Assembly: GCA_965660625.1 (NCBI GenBank)
Contig: CBFIAR010000018.1
Coordinates: forward strand, 1 to 64,000
Source: Glaciecola sp965660625
GTDB lineage: Bacteria; Pseudomonadota; Gammaproteobacteria; Enterobacterales; Alteromonadaceae
Direction: 5' to 3'
Length of the DNA stretch: 64,000 bases
Below the pieces are notes generated by a model. The model worked only from the letters and a program-made list of their open reading frames with translations. It had not been told where the DNA came from and made no database searches. Position numbers and translations under genes: made by a program. Below are positions 53,128-62,220 of the stretch, one piece after another (position 1 is the first letter of the stretch; the number at the start of each line of letters is the position of its first letter).

Positions 53128-53760
53128 TTATTCCTTAGGCTCAACTTGTTCTGGGCGAATAGTACGGATGAACCAAATCAAACCGCCAATGAGGAAAAAT
53201 GAGCTAAACGGTAATATCAATAAGCCGTTGCCCTGATACCAGCCGCCATTGGTGACAAGTGGTAAAATTTCAAAACCAAGTAGTGTACCAAAACCAGCTA
53301 ATTCTTTAATTGAACCAATCACGATTAGGACGAATGAATAGCCTAAACCGTTACCGATACCATCTAAAAAGCTCATTACTGGGGGTGACTTCATCGCGTA
53401 AGCTTCCGCTCGGCCCATCACGATACAGTTGGTAATAATCAATCCGACAAATACTGAAAGCTGCTTAGAAATTTCGTAAGAATAAGCTTTCAATACTTGG
53501 TCAACAACAATTACCAACGAAGCGATGATCGTCATCTGTATGATGATTCGGACGCTTGAAGGAATTTGTTTACGTATTAGTGAGATAAACAAACTAGAAA
53601 ACGCGGTTACGGTCGTTAATGCCAAAGACATAACGAGTGCGGTTTCTAACTTTGTTGTAATTGCCAATGCAGAACAAATACCGAGTACATGCAACGCAAT
53701 AGGATTACTGTCTATTATTGGCCCAAACAGGGCTTTTTTCATTTCTTTAGTGTCAGCCAT
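53128..53760 (-). CDS. nqrD: Na+-NQR subunit D
   Basis: 210 residues with six membrane helices; cysteines in LHVLGICSALAITTK and IITNCIVMGRAEAYA partner those of NqrE. Tight spacing to nqrC and nqrE. Confidence 0.98.
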   Translation of the reverse strand: MADTKEMKKALFGPIIDSNPIALHVLGICSALAITTKLETALVMSLALTTVTAFSSLFISLIRKQIPSSVRIIIQMTIIASLVIVVDQVLKAYSYEISKQLSVFVGLIITNCIVMGRAEAYAMKSPPVMSFLDGIGNGLGYSFVLIVIGSIKELAGFGTLLGFEILPLVTNGGWYQGNGLLILPFSSFFLIGGLIWFIRTIRPEQVEPKE

Positions 53761-53769
53761 TGTGGTGCC

Positions 53770-54549
53770 TTATGATTTCCAAGATTGCTTTTTAAGGTAA
53801 TTACCATAGCCGTTGTCACTAGCCCAATATTGCAGCGTATTTTGCACGCCGTTACTGGTTAGTGTGGCACCTGATAGTGCGTCAACTGCATACTGGTCGT
53901 CTTTGTTTTCACCCTTGTTAACTTCAATGGCAACGTTACCGTCATCATAAAGCTTTTTACCGTCCCACTTAGCCTGCCATTCTGGGTTTTGAATTTCGCC
54001 ACCTAGTCCTGGAGTTTCTTTGTGTTGGTAAAAAATCAATTCACGAATAGTCTGACCATCGTTGTCGATTGCTAGGAATCCATACATCAAATCCCATAAG
54101 CCGCTGCCGTGTACTGGTAGAATAATGCGTGAAACTGTACCGCTATCATCTTTGATCAAATACACGCTAGCGACATTTGCACGTCGAGAAAAACCAGCTG
54201 GGCTGCCCTCTACCTTTGTGCTTGTAGCATCGGCTTTAGACACTCTTCCGTACATGTCGTATGGCTTCGGTTCTCCCTCAGCAGGGTTAGCGACGTATTC
54301 ACCAGATGCTAAGTCTACGAACCGCTCTTCAACCTTTGCATCGTAAATTGTCGCAATGTCTTTTTTCGTTTTCGCTTCGCCGAGTAGTCCAGCTGCAGTT
54401 AATATGTTCGACTGCTTATCAAGCGCTGCATTGGTTTGCTGTAGTTCCCGCAAACCTACTGCTGCACCCGACACTATAATTGAACAAACTAAACAAACAG
54501 CAACTACAACACCGACTGTTTTACCTAAAGTTTCTTTTTTAGCCGACAC
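53770..54549 (-). CDS. nqrC: Na+-NQR subunit C
   Basis: 259 residues from the GTG at 54549, which has GGAGGG six bases upstream and overlaps the nqrB end by 11 bases; a TTG two codons earlier is less likely. N-terminal membrane helix then periplasmic domain with the FMN-attachment motif DALSGATLTSNGV, whose threonine ApbE modifies. Confidence 0.97.
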   Translation of the reverse strand: MSAKKETLGKTVGVVVAVCLVCSIIVSGAAVGLRELQQTNAALDKQSNILTAAGLLGEAKTKKDIATIYDAKVEERFVDLASGEYVANPAEGEPKPYDMYGRVSKADATSTKVEGSPAGFSRRANVASVYLIKDDSGTVSRIILPVHGSGLWDLMYGFLAIDNDGQTIRELIFYQHKETPGLGGEIQNPEWQAKWDGKKLYDDGNVAIEVNKGENKDDQYAVDALSGATLTSNGVQNTLQYWASDNGYGNYLKKQSWKS

Positions 54550-55750
54550 GAGCAACCCTCCGTTTAATATTGCTTTGCGCTACGAAGTAATCGAATAATG
54601 GCGCCCATAAATTAGCAAACAAGATAGCTAGCATAATACCTTCGGGGAATGCTGGATTTATAACTCTGACTAACACTGTCATAAAGCCAATAAAGAACCC
54701 ATAGAACCATTTACCTTGGTTGGTAAATGAGGCGGACACAGGGTCGGTCGCCATGAAGAACATACCAAAAGCCAAACCACCGATAACAAAGTGCCAGTAG
54801 AAAGGCATTGCGTATATTGAACTCGCATCTGCCGCGAAGAAGTTAAGTAAGGTGCTGAAGAAGGTTACGCCGAGCACCACACCCAATACAATCCGCCAAC
54901 TGGCAATGCCAAGGTAGATAATAAATAAGCCACCCAGCATGATCATCAAACTGGATACCTCTCCAACTGAGCCGGGTATGTTACCTAAGAAAGAATTCAT
55001 CCACAGACCCATGTCTGAGTAGTCCATTTGACCGTTCGCCGCATTACTCAACCATGTTGCGCCTGAATAACCATCTGCTAATTGTGCAGCAACCCAAGGT
55101 TGATCGCCTGAAATCTGTGCTGGGTATGCAAAGTAAAGGAAAGCACGACCAGATAGTGCGGGGTTCAAGAAATTACGACCTGTTCCACCAAATATTTCCT
55201 TGGCGATAACAACACCAAACGTAATCCCCAAAGCAACCTGCCACAGTGGAATAGTTGCTGGTAGCGTTAATGCAAACAGCACTGAAGTTACAAAGAAGCC
55301 TTCATTTACTTCATGCTTTCTAACTGATGCAAATAAAACTTCCCAGAAACCACCGACCACAAACGTGGTTGCATAAATAGGAACAAAGAAACAAGCACCG
55401 TAGAACAGCATTGACAAGATGCCAGCGTCAGCGGTGAGTGTTCCGCCTAGTGCGGAGAACAAGCCTGCTTGCCAACCGTCATACAATGCACCGCCGGCTT
55501 CGATAGCATAAGATGCCTGCAAACCAACGTTGTACATGCCGTAAAACATAGCAGGGAATGTGGCCATCCAAACCATGATCATGATGCGTTTTAAATCTAT
55601 ACTATCTTTTACATGTGTGTTGGCACTAGTCACTTTGCCTGGCGTGTAAAAAATAGTTGCCGCTGCTTCATACAGTGCGTAAAATTTTTCGTACTTGCCA
55701 CCTGGTTCGAAATCCGGTTCGACTTTCTCGAGTATTGCTTTTAAACCCAT
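54539..55750 (-). CDS. nqrB: Na+-NQR subunit B
   Basis: 403 residues, about ten membrane helices. The covalent FMN site is in GYSGATWLSNAANG (ApbE target threonine). It also binds riboflavin and forms part of the sodium path. It starts 3 bases after nqrA. Confidence 0.98.
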   Translation of the reverse strand: MGLKAILEKVEPDFEPGGKYEKFYALYEAAATIFYTPGKVTSANTHVKDSIDLKRIMIMVWMATFPAMFYGMYNVGLQASYAIEAGGALYDGWQAGLFSALGGTLTADAGILSMLFYGACFFVPIYATTFVVGGFWEVLFASVRKHEVNEGFFVTSVLFALTLPATIPLWQVALGITFGVVIAKEIFGGTGRNFLNPALSGRAFLYFAYPAQISGDQPWVAAQLADGYSGATWLSNAANGQMDYSDMGLWMNSFLGNIPGSVGEVSSLMIMLGGLFIIYLGIASWRIVLGVVLGVTFFSTLLNFFAADASSIYAMPFYWHFVIGGLAFGMFFMATDPVSASFTNQGKWFYGFFIGFMTVLVRVINPAFPEGIMLAILFANLWAPLFDYFVAQSNIKRRVARVG

Positions 55751-55753
55751 GAC

Positions 55754-57094
55754 TTAACCCTCTTCTTCAATCTTGGTTAAACACTCTCTTAAAATTGGTC
55801 CGTAATTATATTTACCAGGGCAAACATAGGTACATAAGGACAAATCTTCTTCGTCTAATTCAAGCGCACCAAGATTTTGTGCACCTTCTAGATCACCAGA
55901 AATGATGTCACGAAGTAAGAGAGTCGGAATAATGTCTAGTGGCATGATACGTTCATAATTACCGATTGGCACCATTGAACGGTCTGAACCATTAGTTTGT
56001 GTTGTCATATTAAATAGCTTTTTAGGTGATAAATGTCCTAAATAAGCTCTAGTCACAGAATGCTGGTTTGAACCTGGCATAATCCAACCAAACAGACGCT
56101 TTTCTCTATCTTCTACGAGCAGTGAAACCTGCGTATGGTAGCGCCCGAGATAGGCCTGCGGGCCAGATGCTGTTACGCCATTTAAGACTGAACCAGACAC
56201 AACGCGCACAGGACCGTCAATTTTCTGATCTGCGGTCAGCTCATCAAGACTAGCACCCAAAATAGTGCTTATCAATTTCGGCGCTTTAGCTGCAGGCCCT
56301 GCAATCGATAAAACCTTCGATGTGTCGAGCTTACCGGTTTTTAGTAATGAACCAAACGCGATGACGTCTTGATAACCAACATGCCATACGAATTTCTTCA
56401 TGCCAACGGCATCAAGGTGATGTATGTGAGTACCCACAAGGCCAGCAGGATGCGGTCCAGCAAATTCGTTCACTTCAACCACTGCGTCGCCGGTATGAAT
56501 ATCAGCGCCAGGTGCCTTACTCACAAACACTTTACCGTCGGTTAGCTTAGCTAATACCTTTAGGCCAAAAGCAAAATCGTCCTTACGTTCAGCGATAATG
56601 ATTTGTGGGTCGCCAGCGAGCGGATTGGTGTCCATAGCCGAAACAAAAATTGAAGAAGGTGTTGAACCTACTTTTGGATTTTTGCTAAACGGACGCGTTC
56701 TAATTGCTGTCCATGCGCCGGATTCAACTAATAAATCACTAATCACAGAACGCTCTGCAGAAGCAAGTGCTGCTTCGTCATAGCTGGTGAACGTAACTTC
56801 TTCATCACCTTGAAGTTTGATAACCACAGACTGCAAAACTCGTCTTGCGCCACGGTTAATTTCAATGACTTCACCTGATGCTGGCGCCGTAAATTTCACA
56901 CCCGGGTTTTTCTTGTCTTCAAAAAGTAACTGCCCTTTTTTGACAACATCGCCAACCTGAACGTGCATCGTAGGACGCATGCCGTTGTACTCTTCTCCAA
57001 GGATGGCGACTTTCGTCACAGCCGGCCCTGGATGGACCTTCTGCTCCGGCGCGCCTTCGATAGGAAGATCTAAGCCTTTCTTGATTTTTATCAT
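55754..57094 (-). CDS. nqrA: Na+-NQR subunit A
   Basis: 446 residues, the cytoplasmic subunit that takes part in quinone binding. It begins IKIKKGLDLPIEGAPEQ, as in other NqrA proteins, and contains GTHIHHLDAVG and CPGKYNYGPILR near the end. First gene of the operon. No clear ribosome site precedes the ATG, but the leader has a stable hairpin at 57125-57170. Confidence 0.98.
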   Translation of the reverse strand: MIKIKKGLDLPIEGAPEQKVHPGPAVTKVAILGEEYNGMRPTMHVQVGDVVKKGQLLFEDKKNPGVKFTAPASGEVIEINRGARRVLQSVVIKLQGDEEVTFTSYDEAALASAERSVISDLLVESGAWTAIRTRPFSKNPKVGSTPSSIFVSAMDTNPLAGDPQIIIAERKDDFAFGLKVLAKLTDGKVFVSKAPGADIHTGDAVVEVNEFAGPHPAGLVGTHIHHLDAVGMKKFVWHVGYQDVIAFGSLLKTGKLDTSKVLSIAGPAAKAPKLISTILGASLDELTADQKIDGPVRVVSGSVLNGVTASGPQAYLGRYHTQVSLLVEDREKRLFGWIMPGSNQHSVTRAYLGHLSPKKLFNMTTQTNGSDRSMVPIGNYERIMPLDIIPTLLLRDIISGDLEGAQNLGALELDEEDLSLCTYVCPGKYNYGPILRECLTKIEEEG

Positions 57095-57654
57095 ATGTAA
57101 TTGACTACTCTAATTTAAGATACCAATTTTAATCAGCCTATGACTGCTGCTTAGTAAGCCGATTAAAATTTGTTACTTTGTGTTATGCCCGACCGAGGTG
57201 TATCAACGACCCTGTTATTAAACCGTTATAACTCAATCACTTATTACCGTAAAAGAAAAAATCACCTTCTACGCCATTTACATCAGTGCTTAAACGTTTA
57301 GAAAACGTGTTACATAAAAAATGAGCAGGCCTTATAAGAAGGTCTACACTCATCCGTGGTTTATTATTATGTGTAGTCGCAACATCGCTGAGATGGTCTT
57401 CATGAAGAAAAATGAATTCATCTTCGTCCATCTAGCAATGGAGCGCGCGGATTTTAGCATTAATGAAGGTGAAAATGCTATGCCAATAATGTCAAAAACC
57501 ACAATTTAATTGATGTATCGTGAACAAAATCTTCCAGCTTACAACTGAATTGAGCCATCATTTACCCTTTCAGAGTGAAGGATGGCTCTATATCACATAG
57601 TTTTTTTACACTTCGCTGGTAAACAATCTATTTTACATCGTTATTTCAGACCAG
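57095..57654. other. intergenic region upstream of nqrA
   Basis: 560 bases without a convincing gene. It holds the nqrA leader hairpin, a GC-rich element TAAAATCCGCGCGC on the minus strand (complement of 57443-57456) that may be a promoter -10 with discriminator, and a hairpin GAGCCATC/GATGGCTC at 57552-57588 downstream of fabV without a T-run. Two opposite short frames overlap here but lack ribosome sites. Confidence 0.45.
57125..57170 (-). promoter_or_regulatory. hairpin in the nqrA leader
   Basis: AATTTTAATC (57125-57134) and GATTAAAATT (57161-57170) are a perfect 10-bp inverted repeat, extended by GC/GC past one mismatch. It ends about 30 bases before the nqrA ATG, so it would form in the mRNA leader. 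It may affect stability or translation of the nqr message; this is inference. Confidence 0.5.
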
Positions 57655-58848
57655 TTACGACCAATTTACTACAGGGTTAACATCTGCTTCATAATCAACA
57701 CCTTGAATATCAAAGCCAAATAAGTTTAGGAACTCATGGTGATAACCCGCATAATCACTTAACTCATGGAAGTTTTCCTGAGTGACCCTGTCCCACAGTG
57801 CTTTAATTTTAGCTTGGGTAGCGTCATTGGTTTCTTTATCTTCCATATGATACCGATTCATATTGTCCACTTCAGGGTTTGCCGCATAAAGACAGGTAGT
57901 GTAAAGACCCGCTATTTGTTCGATACAGCCTTCGTGCGTGCCTTCCTCTTTCATCACTTTATAGATAAGCGAAATATATAGAGGCATAACCGGAATTGCT
58001 GAACTCGCTTGCGTTACTAGCGCCTTCAAAGACGATACATTCGCACTCACGTTGTTGCTTTTCAGCCTATCGATGATCGCGCTAGCTGCTCGATCTAGGT
58101 CTTCCTTCGCCAAACCAATGGTGGCTTGTCCGTATATAGGCCAAGTCAGTTCCTTACCGATGTAGGTATAGGCCGTAGTCTTAGCACCCTTTGCTACTAC
58201 ACCGGCTTGATTCAACATGACTAACCAGCGCTCCCAGTCTTCTCCGCCCATGACTTTGACAGTCTGGTCGATCTCATCCTGACTAGCGGGTTCAAGGGTT
58301 ATTTCATGAACTTTGTCTTTGTCTGTGTCATATGTTTTCGTTGTATAGCCTTGTCCGACCGGTTTTAACGTCGATTTATAGACTTCAGCGGTATCAGGAT
58401 CGGTTCTTCTAGGAGACGCTAAGCTATATATGATCAGGTCGACTTGACCTAAATCTTGCTTTATTTTTTCAATAGCAAGGTGTTTGATTTCATCGGAGAA
58501 TGCATCGCCGTTAATTGTTTCAGCATATAAATCAGCGGCTTTTGCTTGCTCATGAAAAGCTGCAGTATTGTACCATCCGGCGGTTCCTGTTTTGCGCTCT
58601 GAAGGCTCTTTTTCAAAACAAATACCGAGTGTTTTTGCGTTGTAACCAAATGCAGAAGTAATTCGAGAAGCCAATCCATATCCAGTGGAGCTACCAATCA
58701 CTAACACATTTTTGGGGCCTTGAAGTGCAGACTTAGTCTTCACATCTTGCGACTTTACATAGTTGATTTGGTTTTCAACACTTTTTGCGCAACCTACTGG
58801 GTGAGCATTGGTACAGATGAAACCTCTAATTTTTGGCTTGATGACCAT
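57655..58848 (-). CDS. fabV: trans-2-enoyl-ACP reductase FabV
   Basis: 397 residues, the family's usual length. NAHPVGCAKSVENQI near the start, cofactor site VIGSSTGYGLASRI and the catalytic YTYIGKELTWPIYGQATIGLAK pattern (Y-X8-K) identify FabV. It does the last reduction step of fatty-acid elongation and is known to be triclosan-tolerant compared with FabI. No FabI is in this window. A likely promoter lies at 58981-59008. Confidence 0.97.
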   Translation of the reverse strand: MVIKPKIRGFICTNAHPVGCAKSVENQINYVKSQDVKTKSALQGPKNVLVIGSSTGYGLASRITSAFGYNAKTLGICFEKEPSERKTGTAGWYNTAAFHEQAKAADLYAETINGDAFSDEIKHLAIEKIKQDLGQVDLIIYSLASPRRTDPDTAEVYKSTLKPVGQGYTTKTYDTDKDKVHEITLEPASQDEIDQTVKVMGGEDWERWLVMLNQAGVVAKGAKTTAYTYIGKELTWPIYGQATIGLAKEDLDRAASAIIDRLKSNNVSANVSSLKALVTQASSAIPVMPLYISLIYKVMKEEGTHEGCIEQIAGLYTTCLYAANPEVDNMNRYHMEDKETNDATQAKIKALWDRVTQENFHELSDYAGYHHEFLNLFGFDIQGVDYEADVNPVVNWS

Positions 58849-58980
58849 AATAACTTCCTTTTTTATCGCGCATAAAAAACGCGCGATTGATTAAATGGCT
58901 AATTTGCTAATGCTTATAAGCCAAGGGCTATGCTCAAGCATTCTACGCAAAACTAACTGTTATATCTAATAAACGCGCGC

Positions 58981-59008
58981 ATTCTAGTGCCATTCGAACA
59001 ATAAACAA
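58981..59008 (-). promoter_or_regulatory. probable fabV promoter
   Basis: On the minus strand: TTGTTT, 16-base spacer, TAGAAT, then GCGCGCG. The 12 bases TAGAATGCGCGC are identical to those at the rrn P1 promoter of this window. The match is seen; promoter activity is inferred. Confidence 0.45.
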
Positions 59009-59027
59009 ATCAGATCAGATCAAAAAC

Positions 59028-60122
59028 CTACTCTCTGTTTTCATAATACGCTTGCTCTGACACCTTGTGATAGCTTTTAACATCTTGGAAAAAAGCATCA
59101 TAAGATGCATAAATTCGCTCAAAATCTTTGTCATCTGCACGTTCTTGTTTAATCACTTTTGCTGTTGCGACTTTTAGTGCTTCAATCACGTCTTTAGGTA
59201 ACGCACGCATTTCCGTTCCATACTCGACCAGTTGTTTGTAAGCATTCGGATTTCTTGCCGTGTATTCATCTAACATGTCTTGATTAGTAGCACGTGTAGC
59301 TACTTCAACTATTTTTTGTAAGTCTTTAGGCAATGCATCGAATGCTGCTTTATTTACCGTAAATTCAAGTAATGTGCCTGGCTCATGCCAACCGCTGTGA
59401 TAGTAATATTTTGCCGCTTTGTGTAAGCCAAAAGCCAAGTCATTATATGGACCCACCCACTCCGTCGCATCGATGGCACCCGTTTGCAAGGCAGTGAATA
59501 ATTCGCCGCCAGTGAGTGTAATCGGTAAACCACCGACCTCCTTAAATACTTCTCCACCCAAGCCCGGAATGCGCATTTTCAGTCCCTGAAAATCTTTTAG
59601 ACCATTGATTTCCTTATTAAACCAGCCCGCCATTTGCACACCTGAATTTCCTCCTGCAAATGGGATAACGCCATACGGTGCGTATAATTCGCGCCATAAT
59701 TTCATGCCATCCCCATAGTGCAACCACGCATTCATTTCTGTCGCGTTCATACCGAATGGGATCGCGCTAAAGATAGGTGCAGCCGACATTTTACCCTTCC
59801 AGTAATACGCTCCCGAATGCCCCATTTCTACACTGCCACTCGATACAGCATCGAATACTTCAAAACCAGGAACAAGCTCACCAGCGCCATAAACTCTTAC
59901 TTCTAAACGTCCGCCCGACATCTCATTAACATATTCTGCGAAGGTCTCAGGCCCTTTTCCCAAACCTGGAAAATTCTTTGGCCAGGAGGTTACTAACTTC
60001 CATTTGATTACGTCAGCGGCCTTACCTGCGGCTTCTGTCGCATTATTTTCACTTTTCCCACCGCAAGAAACTATGGCAAACATAGTGACTGCAGCTAACA
60101 ATAAATTAAATGATTTTTTCAC
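59028..60122 (-). CDS. dctP: TRAP transporter substrate-binding protein DctP
   Basis: 364 residues with a lipobox (AIVSCGGKS). The DctP fold is seen in KWKLVTSWPKNFPGLGKGPETFAEYV, MRIPGLGGEVFKEVGG and GAIDATEWVGPYNDLAFG. The last motif is typical of the TakP/FcbT branch that binds 2-oxo acids or other monocarboxylates through a conserved arginine (here in KMRIPG). Third gene of dctQMP; the substrate is inferred from family only. Confidence 0.92.
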   Translation of the reverse strand: MKKSFNLLLAAVTMFAIVSCGGKSENNATEAAGKAADVIKWKLVTSWPKNFPGLGKGPETFAEYVNEMSGGRLEVRVYGAGELVPGFEVFDAVSSGSVEMGHSGAYYWKGKMSAAPIFSAIPFGMNATEMNAWLHYGDGMKLWRELYAPYGVIPFAGGNSGVQMAGWFNKEINGLKDFQGLKMRIPGLGGEVFKEVGGLPITLTGGELFTALQTGAIDATEWVGPYNDLAFGLHKAAKYYYHSGWHEPGTLLEFTVNKAAFDALPKDLQKIVEVATRATNQDMLDEYTARNPNAYKQLVEYGTEMRALPKDVIEALKVATAKVIKQERADDKDFERIYASYDAFFQDVKSYHKVSEQAYYENRE

Positions 60123-60146
60123 TTTTGCTCTCCTTTAAAAATAAGA

Positions 60147-61520
60147 CTAATTACCGTCATAAACGACTGAAGGTAACCATGTAATAATCTCTGGCCAAAT
60201 GCCCATAACTACCAATAAAAGCAGCTGAATAATAATGAACGGAATAACCCCTTTATAAATTTGCTCGGTCTTTACTAAATCTGACGCGACGCCGCGCAGA
60301 TAAAACAAAGCGAAGCCAAAGGGCGGAGTTAAGAAGCTGGTTTGCAGGTTAACCGCAATCATAATACCCAACCATATAGGGTCTAGCCCCATCATAAGTA
60401 AAATGGGTGCCACAATTGGCACAACCACAAAGGTAATTTCAATAAAATCCAGAATAAACCCAAGTAGAAAAATAACAATCATGACCAATAACATGGCCGT
60501 GAATGCGCCTCCCGGTAAATCAGTGAAAAAATCTTGTAGCAGCTCTTCGCCTCCAAACCCTCGGAAAACTAGCGAAAAAATTGACGCACCAATAAGTATC
60601 AAAAATACCATTGATGTCACTTTTGTTGTCTCACGCACCACATATTTGGTATTACCAACAGTGACTGTCTTCTTTATCAGCGCAAGGAACACCGAACCGA
60701 TGGCACCAACCCCCGCGGCTTCAGTGGGGGTTGCTTTGCCCGTTAAGATAGAGCCCAATACAGCAGCAATCAATAGCAAGGGCGGCAGCAAAGCAAGCAG
60801 CAATTCGTTTAAATTAGCGTGTTCACTTTCTTGACCATGCACAGGCACCTGCGCAGGACTGAACTTGCTGACCGCCCATAAATACAGCAAATAGAATACA
60901 ACCAGGATTAGCCCAGGAAGAAGAGCACCGACGAATAAGTCGCCAACAGAAACACTTTCAGGAGAAAATATCCCCATATCAAGCTGGGCTTTTTGATAAG
61001 CACTCGACAGCACGTCACCAAGCAGAACCAATGCAATGGAAGGCGGTATAATTTGGCCTAAGGTGCCCGTGGCACAAATAGTTCCGGTCGCTAAAGATGG
61101 GGAATAACCGTGCTTAAGCATAGTAGGCAAAGACAGTAAGCCCATTGTCACTACGGTTGCACCAACAATACCGGTGCTAGCAGCCAACAACATACCTACT
61201 AGCACTACTGAAACGCCCAAACCGGTTTTAAAACGACCTAAAAGGCCCGACATGGACACCAGCAAGTCTTCCGCAATTTTAGAACGCTCTAAAACAACCC
61301 CCATAAAAACAAATAAAGGCACCGCAATAAGCGTTTGATTATTTACGATACCAAACAAGCGACTAGGTGTAGTTAGTAAATAGCTAGCGTCAAACACATC
61401 AAAAAAAATACCTATCCCAGCAAAAATGAGGGACGTTCCGGCAAGTGTTAAGGCAACCGGATAACCTATCAATAAAAATAAGCAAACCACAAGAAACAAA
61501 ACCAGAGACAAGATTTCCAT
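60147..61520 (-). CDS. dctM: TRAP transporter large permease DctM
   Basis: 457 residues with about twelve membrane helices. PLFVFMGVVLERS, ATGTICATGTLGQIIPPSIALVL and LNPIWLG-like LDPIWLGIMIAVNLQTSFLTPPFG are DctM signatures. It couples substrate entry to sodium. The start overlaps the dctQ stop by one base. Confidence 0.95.
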   Translation of the reverse strand: MEILSLVLFLVVCLFLLIGYPVALTLAGTSLIFAGIGIFFDVFDASYLLTTPSRLFGIVNNQTLIAVPLFVFMGVVLERSKIAEDLLVSMSGLLGRFKTGLGVSVVLVGMLLAASTGIVGATVVTMGLLSLPTMLKHGYSPSLATGTICATGTLGQIIPPSIALVLLGDVLSSAYQKAQLDMGIFSPESVSVGDLFVGALLPGLILVVFYLLYLWAVSKFSPAQVPVHGQESEHANLNELLLALLPPLLLIAAVLGSILTGKATPTEAAGVGAIGSVFLALIKKTVTVGNTKYVVRETTKVTSMVFLILIGASIFSLVFRGFGGEELLQDFFTDLPGGAFTAMLLVMIVIFLLGFILDFIEITFVVVPIVAPILLMMGLDPIWLGIMIAVNLQTSFLTPPFGFALFYLRGVASDLVKTEQIYKGVIPFIIIQLLLLVVMGIWPEIITWLPSVVYDGN

Positions 61521-62041
61521 TATTTGGACACTCCAATCAATATCATGCTTTGCTTAATAATTTCGGATATGCCTTGCAAAAGCATTGTGATTGAAAATAA
61601 CAAAATGAATGATTTCAGCACATATAAAAAGGGAAGTCCGCCAGACTCCATTGAACCTTCAAATGTTTGCCATGATTCCAACACATAGTGCCAACTAACC
61701 AAGGTAATAAATAGCATGACGGGCAGTAGTAAAAACATCGTGCCTATAAGATTTATTAGCGCTTTTCGCTTTTCACTACAGCGCCGATAAAACACATCAA
61801 CTCTTACGTGACCATCGTTTTGCAAAGTATATGCACTGCCGAGTAAAAACACCGCCGCATGCAAATAAACAACGGACTCCTGCATTGCTATCCAGCCGAG
61901 ATTGAAGCCGTAACGCAAGAGCACAACAACGAAAGTAATAGCCGCCATTAAGAAAGTAAAATAGCTCACCCATTCGCCAATTTTTTTGTTGATGATCTCG
62001 ATTGCTGCTGAAACAGATGAAATAGTGCCGACTAACGACAT
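61520..62041 (-). CDS. dctQ: TRAP transporter small permease DctQ
   Basis: 173 residues from the ATG at 62041 (GAGGG, 6-base spacing); the frame extends 8 codons upstream. Four membrane helices; WIAMQESVVYLHAAVFLLGSAYTLQNDGHVRVDVFY is, in outline, the conserved DctQ core. First gene of the operon. A group II intron ends about 108 bases upstream. Confidence 0.92.
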   Translation of the reverse strand: MSLVGTISSVSAAIEIINKKIGEWVSYFTFLMAAITFVVVLLRYGFNLGWIAMQESVVYLHAAVFLLGSAYTLQNDGHVRVDVFYRRCSEKRKALINLIGTMFLLLPVMLFITLVSWHYVLESWQTFEGSMESGGLPFLYVLKSFILLFSITMLLQGISEIIKQSMILIGVSK

Positions 62042-62102
62042 GGCATACCCTCGCCTAACGGTCATTTTTTACTAAATTGTTGATGGCCACATTCTTGCAC
62101 AT

Positions 62103-62121
62103 GTTAACAGCGGGTGTTAAC
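62103..62121. promoter_or_regulatory. palindrome upstream of the TRAP operon
   Basis: GTTAACA-N5-TGTTAAC is a perfect 7-bp palindrome 62 bases before the dctQ start. It looks like an operator for a dimeric repressor (for example GntR type). On the plus strand it is followed by TATTTTTG, so it could also act as a weak terminator. Role inferred. Confidence 0.5.
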
Positions 62122-62155
62122 TATTTTTGTGACATAACGTCATTGAGGATCGAGT

Positions 62156-62220
62156 AGGAGGAGAGTTTACACTCTCCGTCCTCTCACACCACCGGACGTA
62201 CGGTTCCGTATCACGGCGGT
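62156..62220 (-). ncRNA. group II intron domains V and VI
   Basis: Domain V (complement of 62188-62220) is a 33-nt hairpin: ACCGCC pairs with GGTGGT, with inner stem around TACGG/CCGTA. It begins directly after the reverse transcriptase stop codon. Domain VI follows as GGAGAG/CTCTCC with an unpaired A as candidate branch point. These are the catalytic and lariat-forming parts. Confidence 0.82.

Noticed and set aside
57237..57509. Two overlapping open frames (64 codons minus, 62 codons plus) upstream of nqrA
   Set aside because: Neither has a ribosome site; low-complexity, unlike known proteins; more likely promoter/leader sequence.
62103..62128. Plus-strand terminator at the TRAP palindrome
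   Set aside because: No plus-strand gene lies upstream to terminate; an operator is the better reading.
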